A stretch of DNA of 46,345 nucleotides, taken from positions 1 through 46,345 of the forward strand of contig JBMLOR010000270.1 in assembly GCA_049242865.1 (NCBI GenBank). Reading direction: 5' to 3'. The DNA comes from CAIVPM01 sp049242865. Lineage in GTDB: Bacteria; Bacteroidota; Bacteroidia; Chitinophagales; Chitinophagaceae. The notes below the pieces were generated by a model. It was not told the origin of the DNA and did not search any database. It worked only from the letters and a program-made list of their open reading frames with translations. The position numbers were made by a program, and so were the translations under genes. Below are positions 1-8,113 of this stretch, piece after piece; positions within the stretch are counted from its first letter, which is position 1, and each line of letters starts with the position of its first letter.

Positions 1-2092
1 GCATTTCAACTTCTTTACCTGCTGTCATAATTAAGTCAGCAAATTCATCTACCACTAAAACTATAAATGGTAAATATTGGTGCCCTTTTTGTGGATTTAA
101 TTTTCGTGCAACAAATTTTTCGTTGTATTCTCTAATATTTCTGCAACCAGCTTCTTTTAACAAGTCGTATCGATTATCCATTTCAATACAAAGAGCATTT
201 AATGTATAAACAACTTTTTTTGTATCGGTAATAATACTTTCTTCTTCACCAGGTAGTTTTGCTAAGAAATGTTTTTCAATTGTACGATATAAGCTTAGCT
301 CTACTTTTTTTGGATCTACTAAAACAAACTTTAACTGTGAAGGATGTTTTTTGTACAGTAACGACACCAATAATGTATTAATACCTACAGATTTACCTTG
401 TCCGGTTGCCCCTGCCATTAACAAATGTGGCATGGTTGCTAAATCCACTATAAAATTTTCATTGTCAATTTTTTTACCAATTGCAATTGGTAAACTAAAA
501 TTACTGTTAACAAATTTTTCACTTTGTAGTAAGGTTTTCATACTTACCACAGTTTTTTTAATATTGGGAACTTCAATACCAATTGTGCCTTTGCCAGGTA
601 TAGGAGCTATAATACGAATTCCAAGAGCAGCAAGACTGAGAGCTATATCATCCTCTAAATTTTTAATACGTGATATCCTTACTCCAGGTGCAGGAACAAT
701 TTCATATAAGGTAACAGTTGGCCCAACTGTTGCTGCAATACGTTGAATTTCAATGTCGTAATTTTTTAAGGTACTTATAATTTGATTTTTATTTGTTTCT
801 AGCTCTGTGGGGTCGTGTACAATTTTTTCACTTCCATGAGTTTCTAACAAATCAATAGTTGGATATTTATAGTTACTTAAATCGAGGGTTGGCTCGTACA
901 AAGTATTTAAGTTTCCACTTTGTTTTTCTAAAACGCTTTCTTCAATTTCAGTTTCAAATGATTCAACATTATTATTGCCATTATCAATTTCCACTTCATC
1001 TTGTGAAGTTTCATTAATTTCTAAGGCCAAGTTTGGAATATTAATTTTTGGCTGTTGAATAGTATTATCTAGCACAATAGGTTCTTCTCTCCATGCTTCA
1101 ATAACTTCAGGTTTTTTTACTATTAAATCATTTGTTGCAGCGTATTTTTCGTTAATTGTTAATGGCTCATTTGCATCATCTTCGTTTTTAACTACTGTAG
1201 GTTCGTCAATTTCTTCTTTTTCAAAAACTTCAAATTCCACATTTTTTTGTTCTTCAATTTCAATCTGTAAAGGGGTTACTAATTCAGATTTTAATTTATT
1301 GGTAACAATGGGTAATCCATGTTCATCAACATCTACTTTGCCCAACTTTATGGCATCTAATTGTTGAATTTCTTGCTCTATTTCTGATTTAATGTTAGGT
1401 GAGTTTCCAATATTTTCATGTAATGTTTCAACTTCTTGGGTTAGTTTTTGTGATGTAGATGGTGTTTTTTGAAAATTAGGTAATTTAAAAGTAGGATTGA
1501 ATCGCCATATTACATAACAAAAAAACGACAATAGCAAAATACTTCCTGTTCCAAAATTTCCTAGCCATTTTACTAACAAGGCACTTAAATATTCGCCAAC
1601 GGCACCACCCCAACTAAAACTATTTTGGGGGGTTACAAATGCAAAGCAAGTTGATAAAATTACTAGCCCAACTACCACATATTTTATGTTGCGTTGAACC
1701 GAAAATATTTTTTTACCAAATAACAAGTTAATACCTACAACAAAAAATAAGCTTGAAATAATAATGCTAATAACACCAAAGCCATTGTACACAAGGTGAT
1801 GGGCAACAAATGCACCTAAAACACCCAGCATATTTTGCACTTTTACATCTTGCGTTGCAAATATTTTTACTCCAAATTGATGTACAATATCTTGATCTTC
1901 TTGCCAACTAAAAACATACGAAATAATTGCAGTGAAAATAAATATGGCCCACAACACTGAAATTGCACCCAAAATTTTTGTAGTACGTTCATCTTTTACT
2001 ACTTCATCAATAGTAACTTCTACCTCCTTATCCTCATGTAAAACTTCTGGATTTGGTGGTGGAGGTGTTTTTTGTTTTAATTTATTAGCCAT
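1..2092 (-). CDS. ftsK: DNA translocase FtsK/SpoIIIE, C-terminus outside window
   Basis: Septum-anchored ATP-driven DNA pump that clears and resolves chromosomes at division. About 697 codons are present; the frame runs off the left edge, so the end of the motor and the gamma DNA-reading domain are not visible. Reading from ATG at 2092: a proline-rich start, four or five hydrophobic helices between residues about 40 and 197 (the FtsK membrane domain), a long acidic low-complexity linker (about 205-400), then the motor. The motor's N-terminal part contains PTVTLYEIVPAPGV, and the Walker A motif GATGQGKS lies near residue 560, followed by LKFVLVDPKKVELS and a Walker B region LVVDEFADL. The linker is the least conserved part of the family, so its composition is not informative. 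Start chosen as the first ATG before the membrane domain; no Shine-Dalgarno is visible. Family assignment is very secure. Confidence 0.96.
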   Translation of the reverse strand, partial: MANKLKQKTPPPPNPEVLHEDKEVEVTIDEVVKDERTTKILGAISVLWAIFIFTAIISYVFSWQEDQDIVHQFGVKIFATQDVKVQNMLGVLGAFVAHHLVYNGFGVISIIISSLFFVVGINLLFGKKIFSVQRNIKYVVVGLVILSTCFAFVTPQNSFSWGGAVGEYLSALLVKWLGNFGTGSILLLSFFCYVIWRFNPTFKLPNFQKTPSTSQKLTQEVETLHENIGNSPNIKSEIEQEIQQLDAIKLGKVDVDEHGLPIVTNKLKSELVTPLQIEIEEQKNVEFEVFEKEEIDEPTVVKNEDDANEPLTINEKYAATNDLIVKKPEVIEAWREEPIVLDNTIQQPKINIPNLALEINETSQDEVEIDNGNNNVESFETEIEESVLEKQSGNLNTLYEPTLDLSNYKYPTIDLLETHGSEKIVHDPTELETNKNQIISTLKNYDIEIQRIAATVGPTVTLYEIVPAPGVRISRIKNLEDDIALSLAALGIRIIAPIPGKGTIGIEVPNIKKTVVSMKTLLQSEKFVNSNFSLPIAIGKKIDNENFIVDLATMPHLLMAGATGQGKSVGINTLLVSLLYKKHPSQLKFVLVDPKKVELSLYRTIEKHFLAKLPGEEESIITDTKKVVYTLNALCIEMDNRYDLLKEAGCRNIREYNEKFVARKLNPQKGHQYLPFIVLVVDEFADLIMTAGKEVEM

Positions 2093-2201
2093 TTTTACCC
2101 AACAATTTTGCGTAAAGTAGGCGTAAATCAAAATTTATAGTGCAATTGTGGATTAGTTATTCATAAAATCAACAAAAACAACAAAATTTTTATAATAATT
2201 T

Positions 2202-2432
2202 TTATTGTAGGCTATCAATTTTTGTAGCTAAATCTTCATCTTTTTGGGTTACAACGTTGCCAGCATCGTGGGTGCACAACCAAATTTCTACTATGTTATA
2301 AGTGTTTGAAAATGTTGGGTGATGGTTAGCTTTTTCAGCTTCAATAGCAACCTTAGTTATAAAGGCAAAGGCATCTATAAAGTTGTTGAATGTAAATTTT
2401 TTGTAAAGTTTATTGTTGAGATGTTGCCACAT
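2202..2432 (-). CDS. Pterin-4a-carbinolamine dehydratase (PCD/DCoH family)
   Basis: Dehydrates 4a-hydroxytetrahydrobiopterin, recycling the cofactor of aromatic amino acid hydroxylases; related proteins also act as pterin salvage or side-reaction enzymes. At 76 aa it is shorter than the usual 95-115 aa, lacking much of the N-terminal strand, but it keeps the family signature: E33-x3-H37-H38-P39, then W51 with H55 in WLCTHDAG and D65 in VTQKDEDLA. The start codon lies 1 nt after the stop of the upstream membrane/GNAT gene, so the two are probably co-transcribed. A pyruvoyl-tetrahydropterin synthase and GTP cyclohydrolase I occur near 25 kb in the same window. No aromatic amino acid hydroxylase is present here, so the substrate in vivo is inferred. 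The family call is firm; the short N-terminus may reflect a missed upstream start, but no room exists upstream because of the adjacent gene. Confidence 0.88.
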   Translation of the reverse strand: MWQHLNNKLYKKFTFNNFIDAFAFITKVAIEAEKANHHPTFSNTYNIVEIWLCTHDAGNVVTQKDEDLATKIDSLQ

Positions 2433-2433
2433 A

Positions 2434-3054
2434 TTAAAGCATTTTTGAGTAAATTTCTTTTTGATTTACTTGTTTAATTTCAAAACCCATTATCAATAAA
2501 AACTCTTCGTGAGATTTAGCTATTGGGGTATTGTACACTATTTCATTAACACCCATTTGCTTTAAAAAGTTTTTATTTTCCTCAAAAATAAATTTACCAA
2601 CTTTATAGTCTCTAAATTTTGGTATGGTATAATTTATTTCTACAGTTGCATGCCCTAATTCATTTACACTAGCTACAAAAACATTGGCTAACTCCATGTT
2701 TCTTAATACCATAAAACTTATAGTATTAAAGTTTTCTTGCCATTTAAAATTGGGAAAAAAAGTTTCAATATCTTCTTTATAATGCTCTAAAAAAAACTTT
2801 CCTAAATTATTTTCATGAGTAATTACTACTAGTTTAAACTGTTCTTTCTTAATGTACAGTTTGTATAATTGATAAATATTAATCACCAATAAACCAGTAT
2901 TGGCAATGATGATAGGAAAGGCAGGTATAAGAATACCATAAGTTATAAAAAAAACATTCCCTGCTACGTTAAACCATCTTGCCTTAATTGTATTTTTAAT
3001 AATTAAGGCAAATGCTAAGCAAACTGATGCTAGATATCCTATATAAACAATCAT
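2434..3054 (-). CDS. YgjV-like membrane domain fused to a GNAT-like domain
   Basis: A 206-aa protein with two halves. Residues 1 to about 70 are three hydrophobic segments (IGYLASVCLAFALII; WFNVAGNVFFITYGIL; IIIANTGLLVINIYQL) that resemble the small inner membrane family typified by E. coli YgjV. Residues about 75-206 have the look of a GNAT acetyltransferase fold: an alternating beta/alpha pattern, a strand with YTIPKFRDYKVGKFIF in the place of the acetyl-CoA strand and loop, and a C-terminal strand after HEEFLLIMGFE. The classical Q/RxxGxG/A loop is degenerate (KFRDYKVGKF), so catalytic activity is uncertain. It sits directly upstream of the carbinolamine dehydratase with a 1-nt gap. Function unknown. 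The domain calls are my reading of the sequence, not a database result. Confidence 0.7.
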   Translation of the reverse strand: MIVYIGYLASVCLAFALIIKNTIKARWFNVAGNVFFITYGILIPAFPIIIANTGLLVINIYQLYKLYIKKEQFKLVVITHENNLGKFFLEHYKEDIETFFPNFKWQENFNTISFMVLRNMELANVFVASVNELGHATVEINYTIPKFRDYKVGKFIFEENKNFLKQMGVNEIVYNTPIAKSHEEFLLIMGFEIKQVNQKEIYSKML

Positions 3055-3134
3055 TTTGCAAATTAAAACCTTTAGATATAAATTAACTTAAAATTGTATA
3101 ATTGCATCCTATTAAAACATTTTAAACTCAATTT

Positions 3135-3767
3135 ATGAAAAAAATTTATGGTGCAGTTGTATTATCTGTTGGATTTTTATTTTGCTCGGCACAGAAAATG
3201 AGTAAAGACAGTTTGCTTAATTTAATTAGCGATGAGGTTTGTGTAGAAATGTCAAAATCTACTGATAAACTAAAAAAGGAAAACATTGACCAACAGTTAG
3301 GATTAATGCTTATGCCAGCCATTTTAAAGCATTTAGATGAAATTCAAGCAATATATAAAATAGAAGATATTAATGAAAAAAACATGTACGAAGTTGGTAA
3401 AGATGTTGGGATGCGTTTAGCAGTAAAGTGTGAAAGTTTTTTGAAATTAGTGTCTAATAATCTTGAAGAATTTCAATCATTTGGAACGTCAAAAAAGAAA
3501 AATACTAAAAGTAGTTCTACAGTTTCTGGCAATTTTGTAAAACTAACAACAGCAGAAATTAGCTATTTTGAGGTAAAAACAATTTCAGGTAAAACTGAAA
3601 AATTGTTTTGGATGGGATATTTCGATGGAGCAGATGACTTATCGACTAGTGTAACTTCACTTACTAATAAAAAAGTAAGAGTGGAGTATGAGGAGAAAGA
3701 AGTGTATAAACCAAGTTTAAAAGACTATATCAAAATAAAAGTTGTAACTAAGTTCGAGGTTTTGTAG
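3135..3767 (+). CDS. Secreted or periplasmic protein of unknown function
   Basis: A 210-aa protein that I do not recognise. It begins with a clear signal peptide (MKK, hydrophobic core AVVLSVGFLFC, likely cleavage around SAQ at residues 18-20); the core lacks a proper lipobox, so it is probably periplasmic or surface-exposed rather than a lipoprotein. Residues 25-115 are largely helical and rich in Lys, Glu and Asp, with conserved-looking cysteines at C36 (DEVCVEMSK) and in VKCESFLK. A short Ser/Thr/Lys linker (near 120-135) leads into a C-terminal beta-rich part with KLFWMGYFDGADDL and KKVRVEYEEKEVY, which looks like a small OB- or SH3-like barrel. The layout, helical N-part plus small beta domain, is common in Bacteroidota secreted unknowns. 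It converges on citrate synthase with a shared terminator between them. Confidence 0.8.
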   Translation: MKKIYGAVVLSVGFLFCSAQKMSKDSLLNLISDEVCVEMSKSTDKLKKENIDQQLGLMLMPAILKHLDEIQAIYKIEDINEKNMYEVGKDVGMRLAVKCESFLKLVSNNLEEFQSFGTSKKKNTKSSSTVSGNFVKLTTAEISYFEVKTISGKTEKLFWMGYFDGADDLSTSVTSLTNKKVRVEYEEKEVYKPSLKDYIKIKVVTKFEVL

Positions 3768-3802
3768 GCATCATTTAAGTTTCACCTTACAAAATTTGTA
3801 TT

Positions 3803-3834
3803 AAAAAAGGCTGTCGTTAATGACAGCCTTTTTT
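3803..3834. terminator. Bidirectional intrinsic terminator
   Basis: Perfect 13-bp stem AAAAAAGGCTGTC / GACAGCCTTTTTT with a 6-nt loop (3816-3821). It lies between the convergent ends of the secreted protein gene (stop 3767) and citrate synthase (stop 3837-3839). The A-tract on one side and T-tract on the other make it work in both directions. Confidence 0.92.
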
Positions 3835-3836
3835 AA

Positions 3837-5159
3837 TTATTCCCAAATTTCATCTTTTCCATCTAACCAAAGTTTTACACTTTCTGTGGTTACACTTTTT
3901 GGACGCTCTAAAGGAAACCCTAAAGCTCTGTCCCAGCATAAACTTGCCATTACCCCTAAAGCTCTACTTACAGCAAAAAGTACAGTATAAAATTCATATT
4001 CAACCATTCCATAATGCACCAAAAGTGCACCACTGTGGGCGTCAACATTTGGCCATGGATTTTTAATTTTTCCTAAGCTTTGTAAAATAGGAGGTACAGT
4101 TTCGTAAATATTCCAAATAGTTTGACAAAGTTTATCATCAGGCATGTGTTTTTTACCAAATTCCATTTGGGCAGTAAATCTTGGATCGGTTTTACGCAAA
4201 ACTGCATGTCCATAACCTGGAACAACTTTGCCTGAAGCTAAAGTGTCTTTTACATACTGCTCAATTTGCTCTTTAGTTGGGGCATCTGTATTTAATTGGT
4301 TTTGCATTTCAAAAACCCATTTTATAACTTCCTGATTTGCCAAACCATGCAAAGGACCAGCAAGTCCATTCATTCCTGCAGCATAGCTTAAGTAAGGGTC
4401 GCTCAAAGCACTTCCAACTAAATGTGTAGTGTGGGCACTTACATTACCACCTTCATGGTCTGCATGAATAGTCATGTACAAACGCATCAATTCTTTAAAA
4501 CTTTCATCTTCGTAGCCCATCATGTGAGCAAAATTTCCAGCCCAATCTAGTAATCCATTTGGTTGAATGTGCTCACTGTTTTTATATTTTCTTCTGTATA
4601 CATAAGCAGCAATACGTGGTAAACGAGCAATTAAATCCATAGCATCGTCGTAAGTGCTGTTCCAATAATCTTTTTTATTAATACCCTTAGCGTATTCTTT
4701 AGTAAAATTGCTTTCAGTTTGTAAAGCCATCACACCAGTAACAAACATTGTCATAGGGTGTGTGTTTATTGGCAAGGCATCAATTGTATGAAAAACATGA
4801 GTAGGCACATGGCTTCTTCTTTGCCAAACACTAGTTACATGTTGTACTTGCTCGTCAGTAGGTAATTCACCAAGAAGCATTAACAGAAATAAACCTTCTG
4901 GTAAAGGTTCACTACCACCATCAGCTTTTGGTAATTTTTCTTGTAATTCAGGTATGCTGTAACCTCTAAATCTAATTCCTTCTTGGGCATCTAATAAACT
5001 AGTTTCTGTAACTAATCCTGTAATGCCTCTCATACCTTGATAAATTTGAGCAAGGGTTACTTCCCCAATCTTTTTTGTTCCATGCTCCTTTATCAAATTT
5101 TTAATTTCTGCACTAGCTGTGTTTGCTTTTTCAATAAATTTTTCTTTTATGATACCCAT
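3837..5159 (-). CDS. gltA: Citrate synthase, mitochondrial (eukaryotic-type I) form
   Basis: Condenses acetyl-CoA and oxaloacetate to citrate, the entry step of the TCA cycle, in the cytoplasm. At 440 aa it resembles the mitochondrial enzyme more than E. coli GltA: GIRFRGYSIPE, EPLPEGLF, IHADHEGGNVSAHT, SDPYLSYAAGMNGLAGPLHG, RVVPGYGHAVLRKTDPR-like segment, KNPWPNVDAHSG and ALGFPLERPKS all follow the animal protein closely as I remember it. The catalytic triad is H271 (GPLHGLANQ), H318 (GYGHAVLRKT) and D373 (NVDAHSG), almost the same numbering as pig heart H274/H320/D375. The N-terminal 30 residues are a charged helix, with no targeting peptide. Monocistronic: a terminator follows and a small divergent-looking membrane gene in the same strand precedes it by 61 nt. 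Such citrate synthases are known in several Bacteroidota. Confidence 0.97.
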   Translation of the reverse strand: MGIIKEKFIEKANTASAEIKNLIKEHGTKKIGEVTLAQIYQGMRGITGLVTETSLLDAQEGIRFRGYSIPELQEKLPKADGGSEPLPEGLFLLMLLGELPTDEQVQHVTSVWQRRSHVPTHVFHTIDALPINTHPMTMFVTGVMALQTESNFTKEYAKGINKKDYWNSTYDDAMDLIARLPRIAAYVYRRKYKNSEHIQPNGLLDWAGNFAHMMGYEDESFKELMRLYMTIHADHEGGNVSAHTTHLVGSALSDPYLSYAAGMNGLAGPLHGLANQEVIKWVFEMQNQLNTDAPTKEQIEQYVKDTLASGKVVPGYGHAVLRKTDPRFTAQMEFGKKHMPDDKLCQTIWNIYETVPPILQSLGKIKNPWPNVDAHSGALLVHYGMVEYEFYTVLFAVSRALGVMASLCWDRALGFPLERPKSVTTESVKLWLDGKDEIWE

Positions 5160-5220
5160 ATGGCTTTTTTATTTTATTAAACAAAATTCTTTGGCAATCT
5201 GTTGTGAAAGAATTGTTATT

Positions 5221-5391
5221 TTATTTGTGAAGTACGAATTTTTTTATGATTAAGAAAATTATAGCAGCAATAAACATAAACAACGAAATTTTATTAATGG
5301 TATGCATGCTATTTAAAAAACTGCTTTTTGGAGCATTTGGATCTTTTTTTTTGAGAAATAAATACTCCGCAACTTGACTGAAAAATCCCAT
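5221..5391 (-). CDS. Small single-span membrane protein (DUF6728-like)
   Basis: A 56-aa ORF too short for usual ORF cut-offs. It starts MGFFSQVAEYLFLKKKDPN, continues with a short polar stretch, then a hydrophobic helix at about residues 36-50 (ISLFMFIAAIIFLII) and ends in KKFVLHK. It resembles the small Bacteroidota family I remember as DUF6728 (about 55 aa, EYLYLRKK-type N-terminus followed by one transmembrane helix). A TACATTTG box at 5406-5413 lies 14 nt before the ATG, which supports it as a real gene. It is followed by citrate synthase on the same strand after 61 nt, so read-through into gltA is possible. Function unknown; the family name is from memory. Confidence 0.72.
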   Translation of the reverse strand: MGFFSQVAEYLFLKKKDPNAPKSSFLNSMHTINKISLFMFIAAIIFLIIKKFVLHK

Positions 5392-5405
5392 TTTTTAAAT
5401 TTTTG

Positions 5406-5413
5406 CAAATGTA
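5406..5413 (-). promoter_or_regulatory. Bacteroidetes -7 box for the 56-aa membrane protein
   Basis: TACATTTG on the minus strand, matching the TAnnTTTG consensus, followed by CA; 14 nt separate it from the ATG at 5391. I see no clear TTG element at -33. Confidence 0.6.
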
Positions 5414-5512
5414 GAGCCAATAAAGTACATTTTAAATTTATTGTTGGTTTTTAAATAATGAATTTTGGAAATTAAAGAATTTTAAATAGTAAACATAAAA
5501 ACTCAATGCATC

Positions 5513-5520
5513 TATATTTG
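5513..5520 (+). promoter_or_regulatory. Bacteroidetes -7 box for the YqeY-like gene
   Basis: TATATTTG within tctatatttgcc, matching TAnnTTTG; 15 nt before the ATG at 5536. No convincing -33 TTG is visible. Confidence 0.65.
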
Positions 5521-5535
5521 CCATAAAATTTTAAT

Positions 5536-5985
5536 ATGAGTTTAGAAGCACAAATAATGGACAAAATGAAAGATGCCATGAAAGCAAAAGACGAGGCAAC
5601 TTTACGTGGGTTAAGAGCTATAAAAGCAGAAATTATAAAAGCTAAAACTGAGCCAGGTGCAGGTGGAGTTGTTACACCTGAAGGCGAAATAAAACTTTTG
5701 CAACGTATTGTAAAACAAAGAAAAGATAGTTTAGAAATTTTTACTACTCAAAACAGAGAAGACTTGGCTCAAAAAGAAAGAGAGGAAATTGCAGTAATTG
5801 AACAATTTTTGCCAAAACAAATGACCTCAGAGGAACTAAAGGCAACTTTATCGTTAATTATTGCAGAGGTTGGAGCAACTTCTGCAGCAGATATGGGAAA
5901 AGTAATGGGGGTTGCAACTAAACAATTGGCAGGTAAAGCTGATGGAAAAGCTATAAGTGCCATGGTTAAAGAAATTTTAGGATAA
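5536..5985 (+). CDS. GatB/YqeY domain protein
   Basis: A 149-aa stand-alone YqeY domain, the same fold as the C-terminal tRNA-binding part of GatB (Asp/Glu-tRNA amidotransferase B subunit). Family features seen: the N-terminal helix with DKMKDAMKAKDEATLRGLRA, the IVKQRKDSLEIF segment near residues 55-66, the acidic EIAVIEQFLPKQM motif (about 84-96) and the C-terminal GKVMGVATKQLAGKADGKAI (about 121-140), which is highly typical. Length is normal for the family. The role in vivo is not settled; tRNA binding or tRNA-dependent metabolism is inferred from the GatB relation. It is followed after 54 nt by the CvpA gene, so the two may be co-transcribed. Confidence 0.93.
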   Translation: MSLEAQIMDKMKDAMKAKDEATLRGLRAIKAEIIKAKTEPGAGGVVTPEGEIKLLQRIVKQRKDSLEIFTTQNREDLAQKEREEIAVIEQFLPKQMTSEELKATLSLIIAEVGATSAADMGKVMGVATKQLAGKADGKAISAMVKEILG

Positions 5986-6039
5986 TTTTAATGAAGACTC
6001 TACGACTTTTTGCTAGTTGTAAAGTCTTTAGCATTTAAT

Positions 6040-6576
6040 ATGTTTATAGATACATTACTTTTAATTGTACTTATTAGTGCCATTTTTAAAGGATATAATA
6101 AAGGGTTAATTGTTGCCATATTTTCTTTTGTTGCAATTTTTATTGGATTGGCTGCTGCTTTAAAACTTAGTGCTACTGTAGCAAGCTGGCTCGAAAAAAA
6201 TACAGGAATTGGCACAAATTGGCTACCATTTATTTCGTTTGCACTAACTATGGTGGGTGTAATTTTTTTGGTAAGATTTTTTGCTTTGATGATTCAAAAA
6301 AGTATTGAATTTGCCATGATGGGTTGGATTAATAAATTGGCCGGTGTTACACTTTATGTTGTTTTATATGTAAGTATTTTAAGTATTATTTTGTTTTACA
6401 TTATTAAAATGAATTTACTAACTCAGCAGCAAGTGCAAGCATCTGTTACTTACGAATATTTTAAAAATTGGGGTAGGGTTGCAATTGATATTTTTAGTGT
6501 AATTCTTCCAGTGTTAAAATCTGTGTTTAGTAATTTAGAAAGCTTTTTTCAAACTAAAACAGTTGCGTTTTATTAA
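6040..6576 (+). CDS. CvpA family inner membrane protein
   Basis: A 178-aa integral membrane protein of the CvpA family (named for colicin V production; also implicated in purF-linked and bile/envelope stress phenotypes). Four hydrophobic segments are visible: FIDTLLLIVLISAIF, GLIVAIFSFVAIFIGLAAAL, FISFALTMVGVIFLVRFFAL and LAGVTLYVVLYVSILSIILF. The family's FKGYNKGLI motif follows the first helix and GWINKLAG precedes the last. I start it at ATG 6040; an in-frame TTG at 6010 would add ten poorly conserved residues and is less likely. The stop codon TAA overlaps the ATG of lpxH by one base (TAATG), so translation is probably coupled. It heads a run of four overlapping envelope genes. Confidence 0.88.
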   Translation: MFIDTLLLIVLISAIFKGYNKGLIVAIFSFVAIFIGLAAALKLSATVASWLEKNTGIGTNWLPFISFALTMVGVIFLVRFFALMIQKSIEFAMMGWINKLAGVTLYVVLYVSILSIILFYIIKMNLLTQQQVQASVTYEYFKNWGRVAIDIFSVILPVLKSVFSNLESFFQTKTVAFY

Positions 6577-7328
6577 TGCAAGTAAACAAAAAAATATATT
6601 TTCTATCAGATTTTCATTTGGGTGCCCCAAATGCACAGGCTAGTTTAGTTAGGGAGAAAAAAGTGGTTTCTTTTTTAAACTCTATTAAACACGAAGCGTC
6701 AGCAATTTTTATAGTTGGTGATATGTTTGACTTTTGGTTTGAATACAAAAATGTAGTGCCAAAAGGCTATACAAGAATTTTAGGAAAATTAGCTGAATTA
6801 AGCGATTTAGGTATTCAACTTCATTTTTTTGTTGGCAATCATGATATGTGGATGAGTGGATATTTTGAGCAAGAATTTAATATGCCTGTTTATCATCATC
6901 CAAAGGAGTTTGAGTTTAATGGACAGCGTTTTTTAATTGGTCATGGCGATGGCTTAGGTCCACACGATTATGGTTATAAACTTTTAAAAAAGGTATTTAG
7001 AAATAAATTTTGTCAGTTTTTATTTGGGTTTGTACATCCATTTATTGGTATTAATATCGCAAATTATTTTAGTAGAAAAAGTAGGCAAAAAACTGGAGCA
7101 AGTGATGCCATTTTTCTGGGTGAAGAAAAAGAGTGGTTAGTGCAATATTGTAAGAAAAAACTCGAAACTGAGGAGTTTGATTATTTTATTTTTGGGCATA
7201 GACATTTGCCTCTAAACATCAAATTAAACAATACATCAACTTACATCAACTTAGGCGATTGGATTACACATTTTACTTATGCAGTATTTGATGGAGAAAA
7301 GGTTGAATTAAAAAAATGGGAAGATTAA
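6576..7328 (+). CDS. lpxH: UDP-2,3-diacylglucosamine diphosphatase LpxH-like
   Basis: Calcineurin-like metallophosphatase that hydrolyses UDP-2,3-diacylglucosamine to lipid X in lipid A synthesis, at the cytoplasmic face of the inner membrane. Metal-binding motifs in order: D12-x-H14 (SDFHLGAPN), G48-D49 (VGDMFDFWFE), G87-N88-H89-D90 (VGNHDMW), G122-H123-G-D125 (IGHGDGLGPHD) and G207-H208-x-H210 (FGHRHLPL). The DFWFEY and GPHDYGYK segments are typical of the Bacteroidota LpxH group, as is the aromatic lid region around residues 135-170 (KVFRNKFCQFLFGFVHPF). Length 250 aa is normal. It overlaps cvpA by 1 nt and the next gene by 13 nt. A general UDP-sugar or phosphoesterase role is less likely given the close motif match. 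Confidence 0.9.
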   Translation: MQVNKKIYFLSDFHLGAPNAQASLVREKKVVSFLNSIKHEASAIFIVGDMFDFWFEYKNVVPKGYTRILGKLAELSDLGIQLHFFVGNHDMWMSGYFEQEFNMPVYHHPKEFEFNGQRFLIGHGDGLGPHDYGYKLLKKVFRNKFCQFLFGFVHPFIGINIANYFSRKSRQKTGASDAIFLGEEKEWLVQYCKKKLETEEFDYFIFGHRHLPLNIKLNNTSTYINLGDWITHFTYAVFDGEKVELKKWED

Positions 7329-8113
7329 GTTTAGTAATATTATTAATGTATGTTTTGGTTTTTAAATGCTTTGCACAAAAAACCAATGTAAATTTTATTG
7401 CTTCTAATGTAGAAAATATTGCAGCTGATAATTTAGGAAACTTATATTTAGTTTCTCCCGAAGGGCAAATAAAAAAACTTGATAGTAAGCTAGATTCTGT
7501 TGGGCTGTTTAATAACAAACGACAATTAGGTAATATAGATTACATTGATGTTTCTAACCCATTAAAAATTTTAGTTTTTTACAAAAATTTCTCCACCATT
7601 TTGGTATTAGATAGGTTTATGAATATTAAGGCTGTAGTTGATTTGCGTAAACAGAATATTTTACAAACATCAGCCATTGCTTTATCGTTTGATAATTTCG
7701 TTTGGGTATACGATGAACTAGAAAATAAAGTTAAAAAAGTAGACGAAAACGGCAATGTTTTATTCGAAAGCACTGATTTGAGATTGGTATTTAATGATAT
7801 AAAACCTATAGAGAAAATTATAGACTCTAATGGAAAATTATATTTATACAATAAAACCCAAGGTTTAATGCAGTTTGATTATTATGGAGCTTTAAAAAAG
7901 AAGTTTTCTTTTTTAAACTACAATCAAGTGTGTGTACAACAAGAAAAGTTTTATGGTTTTAAAGACTCAACTATTGAAATTAGCAATATCAACTTACTTA
8001 CAACTAGCAGCAAAAGCTATCCAATAATTCAAGGGTTTAGTAAAATAGTTTTGCAAGGCAACAAGCTCTATTTTGTAAAAAATAATCAATTGTACACTAC
8101 AAGCATTAATTAA
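7316..8113 (+). CDS. Secreted protein with propeller-like repeats, unknown function
   Basis: A 265-aa protein I cannot name. It opens with a signal peptide (MGRLSLVILLMYVLVFKCFAQ, cleavage likely near residue 21). The rest is a succession of four-strand-like repeats with phrases such as NIAADNLGNLYLVSPEGQIKKL-like text, IDYIDVSNPLKILVFYKN, STILVLDRFM, DNFVWVYDELENKVKKVDEN and DSNGKLYLYNKTQGLMQFDY, the pattern of a six- or seven-bladed beta-propeller. Start ATG at 7316 lies inside the end of lpxH (13-nt overlap, different frame), and its own stop overlaps the mscS ATG by 1 nt. The tight packing implies co-translation with lpxH and mscS and an envelope role. Homologues in this position are common in Bacteroidota as far as I remember, but their function is unknown. 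Confidence 0.82.
   Translation: MGRLSLVILLMYVLVFKCFAQKTNVNFIASNVENIAADNLGNLYLVSPEGQIKKLDSKLDSVGLFNNKRQLGNIDYIDVSNPLKILVFYKNFSTILVLDRFMNIKAVVDLRKQNILQTSAIALSFDNFVWVYDELENKVKKVDENGNVLFESTDLRLVFNDIKPIEKIIDSNGKLYLYNKTQGLMQFDYYGALKKKFSFLNYNQVCVQQEKFYGFKDSTIEISNINLLTTSSKSYPIIQGFSKIVLQGNKLYFVKNNQLYTTSIN

Noticed and set aside
351..746. 131-aa plus-strand ORF opposite ftsK, and similar antisense ORFs inside other genes
   Set aside because: Shadows of the real coding strand: out-of-frame, without family motifs, and the opposite frame has clear conserved motifs.
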